Source: an uncultured Oscillospiraceae bacterium
GTDB lineage: Bacteria; Bacillota; Clostridia; Oscillospirales; Ruminococcaceae
DNA length: 40,528 nucleotides
Direction: 5' to 3'
Assembly (NCBI GenBank): GCA_934448295.1
Contig: CAKSEY010000023.1
Coordinates: 1 to 40,528 of the forward strand
The translations under genes were made by a program, and so were the position numbers. Below the pieces are notes generated by a model that was not told where the DNA came from, searched no databases, and was given only the letters and a program-made list of their open reading frames with translations. Positions 37,791 to 40,528 of this stretch are shown here, piece after piece (the first letter of the stretch is position 1; each line of letters begins with the position of its first letter).

Positions 37791-38361
37791 ATGCAGCTGC
37801 CCTATTGGCGGAGGGCTCTTCTGATTTATTTATTGTGGACAATTATTAATTCGTGGGGCGCGGGGGCGCCCATTGCTAATAAGAGTGGTGATGTTCGGGC
37901 TTATATTGTGGACAAGGCCTTTTATTTCGTGACCTCAGCCGCGGGAGCCTGCTTCATGGGCAATAATGAGGGCTTCGCCTGATTGCTGAATATGCCGCCT
38001 CGCTGCTCCTGCTTTCTTCTAGGCACCTTAGCGGCATGAGCGGGTATGTTCTTCGCCGCCGAACGTGAGCGCAGGGGCGCCGATCGCAATAAGCGGAGCT
38101 GGGCTACTGCTGATAAGAGGCGCGCTATTCTGTGGGGAATCGGCAGAAGCTCACGCTTAAGGCTCCATCGAGCCGGAACGAGCTCACGCAGCGCCACCAG
38201 ATTTACACATGCTGCTATCGCTTATCCGGTGAAAGCCAGTGTACTTTGCGGCTGTCGCTCCCGATTATGCTGTATATCGTCCGGAGGCTCTCTTGAAGAT
38301 AGCGCCACGCATTGCTTTATTATCCTCGTGCTGCTACACTGATTCCAGATTTAGGGAGCTT
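37791..38361. other. GC-rich non-coding right end of element A
   Basis: 570 bp without a convincing gene. It is markedly more GC-rich than the AT-rich genes to its left and holds short repeats: TATTGTGGACAA occurs twice (about 37834 and 37903), and GGGGCGCC followed by an ATAAG-containing piece occurs at about 37862 and 38074. Several hairpins seem possible. In the circular form the leftward promoter at the other end of the element would transcribe this region. It could be an RNA, a single-strand origin, or a packaging signal. Confidence 0.45.
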
Positions 38362-38389
38362 GTTTGAAACAGTTTATCTTTTACGCAAT
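38362..38389. other. dif-like site, junction between element A and element B
   Basis: The centre TTTATC (38373-38378) and arm TTTTACGCAAT (38379-38389) are identical to the left site at 28089-28105. The other arm (GTTTGAAACAG, 38362-38372) has diverged, as in phage attP sites that rely on one Xer partner. After the site, both elements begin with similar DNA (nnATGGAT). This marks the end of A and the start of B. Confidence 0.75.
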
Positions 38390-38423
38390 TGCATGGATTC
38401 TATGAAAATTATTTCTTTGTTAC

Positions 38424-38452
38424 ATTATACCACAGTCCCCCATGAAATTCAA
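38424..38452 (-). promoter_or_regulatory. Leftward promoter at the left end of element B
   Basis: On the minus strand TTGAAT (38447-38452), 17-bp spacer, TATAAT (38424-38429) preceded by TGG. It points through the junction site into the GC-rich right end of element A, matching the promoter at 28143-28172. Confidence 0.7.
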
Positions 38453-38728
38453 TCAAATATCACGTTTTCCCCCGTGAGTTCTACGGCGAATATCCCTTTC
38501 AATAAGTTCAAGGTGTTCACCGCCACGAATTTCACGAATCAGCCGCCGGAACATATTCGGAAGCCATTTGACCATAAGGTCGCAGCACTCTATATAATGC
38601 GAACAGTAAGCGCATGAATCAAAGCCATTGCACACATGACAAGGACGATACTTATAATTGCCGTACTTTTCAATACACTCGTCACGGTGCTTACACTCCC
38701 AGTAATCACACACAAGAAACCGCCTCAT
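38453..38728 (-). CDS. Cys-rich protein of element B, 91 aa
   Basis: 91 residues with nine cysteines, including CDYWECKHRDEC, CHVCNGFDSCAYC and ECCD. It follows Rep with a 23-bp overlap (ATG 38728), as does the larger Cys-rich gene in element A. Probable zinc-binding modules. No family is recognised. Its C-terminal half is basic. Confidence 0.68.
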   Translation of the reverse strand: MRRFLVCDYWECKHRDECIEKYGNYKYRPCHVCNGFDSCAYCSHYIECCDLMVKWLPNMFRRLIREIRGGEHLELIERDIRRRTHGGKRDI

Positions 38729-39974
38729 TCTGAAAGACCATCTGAAGCCATTGACGAGAATCGCAATCAGCCGGCATGTTTCGTATATAAAAAGAATCTT
38801 CTTTATGCTGCCTTAAAGCAGATTCATAATCAGCATAATCATACATTGCCATCAGGAACGCCCACATATTCTCACATTCATCAGCCAAATCATTATTGTT
38901 GTCTAAGTAATCTTCTACAAGCTGAATCTGCCGAGCTTTTATATTATTCCTGCCGTACTCCTTTAAATCAGCAAGAAAATCAGTAGAACCCAGACAAGCG
39001 AGCAAAGCCCAGAGCGTAGGAGCACAAGACTTAAAAAACCAATCACAAGAGCGCTTGAACTGAGCCGAACGCACCGGAGCGGTTGCAAGCGGACGCGCTT
39101 CCACTGAATCAAGAAACGCAATCCACCATGCACAAGTAGGACAGCGTGAACGGTTTTTCTCCGATTGATTAATAAACCGCAGATGTCCCATAACAGTACG
39201 CTTATACAAGCGCACGAAATCCAGAAAATCATTATCTATGTAAAGATTGATTATAGACATAGCTTTAGCATTGTGAAATTCGTATTCGCAACGAACCCAG
39301 CTATTAATTTTATTGTCAACCTTTTCTTTATTCTGAATCTTCTCCGCCAGCTTATCATAAAAGCGCACACAAACGGAGCTTTTTCTATTACCAAAGTAAA
39401 TTGTTCGACCAAACACGCCTTTTTTCAGATTCTCGGAAACTTTTCCATTCTTAAAGAATCCGCCGTCACCAGCGACAAAATCCGCACCTATATCTCTATT
39501 AGACGGACGAGACAGCGAACAGAATTCATGCTTTAGCCACTTACGATAAATCGTATTAAGGTGTAATATAGGCTTATCAGTGCCGCGCGCAATATCATCA
39601 AGAGCAATATCCACACGAGGAGCATTAACCTTATATCCACAATAGGACATAGCACGGACAGAACGCAGTACATCACGCAAAGTAACATCTTTAGGCAACT
39701 TACAAACCAAATGCGCTAAACCGTTTGAGGTGCACTCGACACAAACACCCTGTTTATATAATCTATCCTCAGCAGGAACCTTGATAGAGATATCATTGAA
39801 GCGATACACCGCCGCATAATGCCGAGCACGTCCGACAAGCTGGAACTTATCAAGGTATGAATCTAAATACAAATTACTTGCAATCAGATTCAGGACAGAA
39901 ATAACAGTGCAGTTTTCAAGCTCCTTTTTAGATATTATAGATATGGTAAGATAATCAAGAACGCAAACAGACAT
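38706..39974 (-). CDS. Replication initiation protein (Rep_trans type), element B
   Basis: 422 residues, the same length as the element A Rep. LDYLTIS at residues 6-12, GRTIYFGNRKSSVCVRFYDKLAEKI (key piece VRFYDKLAEKI) and RCEYEFH in the middle. Identity to the A protein is clear but moderate, so the two phages recognise different origins. It overlaps Zot as TAATG. Confidence 0.88.
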   Translation of the reverse strand: MSVCVLDYLTISIISKKELENCTVISVLNLIASNLYLDSYLDKFQLVGRARHYAAVYRFNDISIKVPAEDRLYKQGVCVECTSNGLAHLVCKLPKDVTLRDVLRSVRAMSYCGYKVNAPRVDIALDDIARGTDKPILHLNTIYRKWLKHEFCSLSRPSNRDIGADFVAGDGGFFKNGKVSENLKKGVFGRTIYFGNRKSSVCVRFYDKLAEKIQNKEKVDNKINSWVRCEYEFHNAKAMSIINLYIDNDFLDFVRLYKRTVMGHLRFINQSEKNRSRCPTCAWWIAFLDSVEARPLATAPVRSAQFKRSCDWFFKSCAPTLWALLACLGSTDFLADLKEYGRNNIKARQIQLVEDYLDNNNDLADECENMWAFLMAMYDYADYESALRQHKEDSFYIRNMPADCDSRQWLQMVFQNEAVSCV

Positions 39975-40462
39975 TATAATAGTCCCCCTTTTGACATATT
40001 AACCCTTGTTTTGCGCTGCTGTTTTTTCTCCTCGATCGGAGCAGGAGCAGCAACTACACCCGCTTGATTTTGTAATACTTCCTCGTCAGATACATATTCC
40101 ATAGCCAGTAATGTATTGACCATCTCTTTAGTATCATACAATGCTCTAATCTTGTCTGACTGGATATACACAGACCCAGCAAGAGCAAGCAGAGGGCGCA
40201 GCGGATTAGAACAGAATAAATCATACTCATAGGCATCATATACCCTGCTTGTTATCATACGGCTGAACGGATGAGGAAACCACGCAGAGCATACAGTAAC
40301 ATCAGACGAAATATCGCGTAGCTGTTTATCCAGAAAGCCCCACCGCTGAACCGTTCCCATAATCATCAAATGACGGTGCCGACATTGACAAATATGCTGA
40401 AAAAGCAGTTTAGGAACGGATTCTTTTGATTTCGCAAAATCTCGTGAATTGAAGGTAACCTC
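39974..40462 (-). pseudogene. Zot/pI-like ATPase of element B, N-terminal part missing
   Basis: The C-terminal 160 residues match the element A Zot: FNSRDFAKSKESVPKLLFQ, CQCRHRHLMIMGTVQRW and FLDKQLRDI. Upstream of VTFNSRDF the match stops. The Walker A and B regions expected there are absent, and the remaining 65 bp contain stops in two frames and no similarity in the third. So this copy appears interrupted near 40463, probably by an insertion, and is unlikely to be active unless the rest lies beyond the insert. Confidence 0.6.
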
Positions 40463-40528
40463 TAAAAACCCACAAAATTTCAGACAAATAGAGGCATTTA
40501 GCATAATTGGTCAAATATTGACCAGCAA
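40459..40528. mobile_element. Possible end of an inserted element in zot of element B
   Basis: The break in zot coincides with AACCTCTAAAAACCCACAAA, reading to the right; CCTCTA and TAGAGG are 24 bp apart. Only 65 bp are visible, so no transposase or family can be named. It could be an IS end or a recombination scar. Confidence 0.3.

Larger units (their letters stand above)
28089..38378 (-). mobile_element. Inovirus-like (filamentous phage) prophage, element A
   Basis: About 10.3 kb between two dif-like sites. Rep_trans, Zot/pI ATPase, tiny single-span membrane proteins, signal-peptide adsorption proteins and a small basic DNA-binding candidate, all on the minus strand, match the gene content of filamentous phages. 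The divergent end has an XRE repressor with operators. No secretin, integrase or terminase is present, so host Xer is the likely integrase, and a Gram-positive exit path without outer membrane fits. The module order from regulator to Rep is unusual but internally consistent with element B. Confidence 0.88.
38379..40528 (-). mobile_element. Second inovirus-like prophage, element B (partial)
   Basis: Begins at the shared dif-like site and carries, in the same order and orientation as element A, a Cys-rich gene, Rep (422 residues) and Zot. The proteins are clearly related to those of A but diverged, so B is a distinct phage, not a duplicate. The rest lies to the right, outside the window. Its zot is interrupted at about 40463. 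Confidence 0.82.

Noticed and set aside
37791..37982. 63-codon frame in the GC-rich right end of element A
   Set aside because: Starts within the T run of a terminator and has no ribosome site; same for the Arg-rich leftward frame at 37922-38197.

Overview
The window looks like chromosomal DNA of a low-to-mid GC, Gram-positive Clostridia-type bacterium, most likely a Ruminococcus-like member of the Oscillospirales. The reasons are strong Shine-Dalgarno boxes (AGGAGG), sigma-A type promoters, a Clostridia-style nifS-nifU pair, a Xer recombinase of the type common in Ruminococcaceae, and phage genes typical of Firmicutes siphoviruses. This placement is inference from family resemblance; no 16S or species marker is present.

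Layout. (1) 1-20378: the right-hand two thirds of a siphovirus-type prophage, all genes on +. It begins with small zinc-ribbon genes and a candidate late regulator (1-2010), then a 1-kb regulatory gap with three short convergent transcription units (2011-3001). Packaging and head genes follow (terS, terL, portal, minor head protein, scaffold, major capsid, connectors), then tail genes (tube, gpG/gpGT with a -1 frameshift site, tape measure, hub, fibre), then lysis genes (XhlA-like, holin, amidase). Two cargo genes sit between the minor head and scaffold genes: an ART-like domain fused to the minor head protein with a small downstream partner, and a methyltransferase-like gene with a 15-bp tandem repeat. 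The prophage ends beside the 3' end of tRNA-Arg(CCG) at 20379-20455, the likely attachment site. (2) 20456-28077: host genes: nifS-nifU, a heterodimeric ABC exporter, a divergent LysR regulator, and a Xer tyrosine recombinase. (3) 28078-40528: two filamentous-phage (inovirus-like) prophages in tandem, in the same orientation. Element A (about 10.3 kb) is complete; element B runs off the window.

Element A is bounded by two dif-like sites, 28078-28105 and 38362-38389, which share the central 6 bp and one complete 11-bp arm. The left site lies 28 bp upstream of the xer start codon, which suggests Xer-dependent integration. Its minus-strand operon encodes three hypothetical proteins, a candidate ssDNA-binding protein, a run of tiny single-span membrane proteins including coat candidates, two signal-peptide-bearing adsorption-type proteins, an EF-hand-like membrane protein, a Zot/pI ATPase, a Rep_trans initiator and a Cys-rich protein. 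A divergent XRE repressor faces the operon across a 170-bp region with three matching operators laid over a consensus promoter. No secretin gene is seen, as expected for a host with no outer membrane.

The features most worth following up are the tandem Xer/dif inovirus array, the coat-derived C-terminal domain shared by three proteins, the outward promoter conserved at the left end of both elements, the EF-hand protein, and the promoter- and terminator-bounded ART-like cargo in the siphophage.
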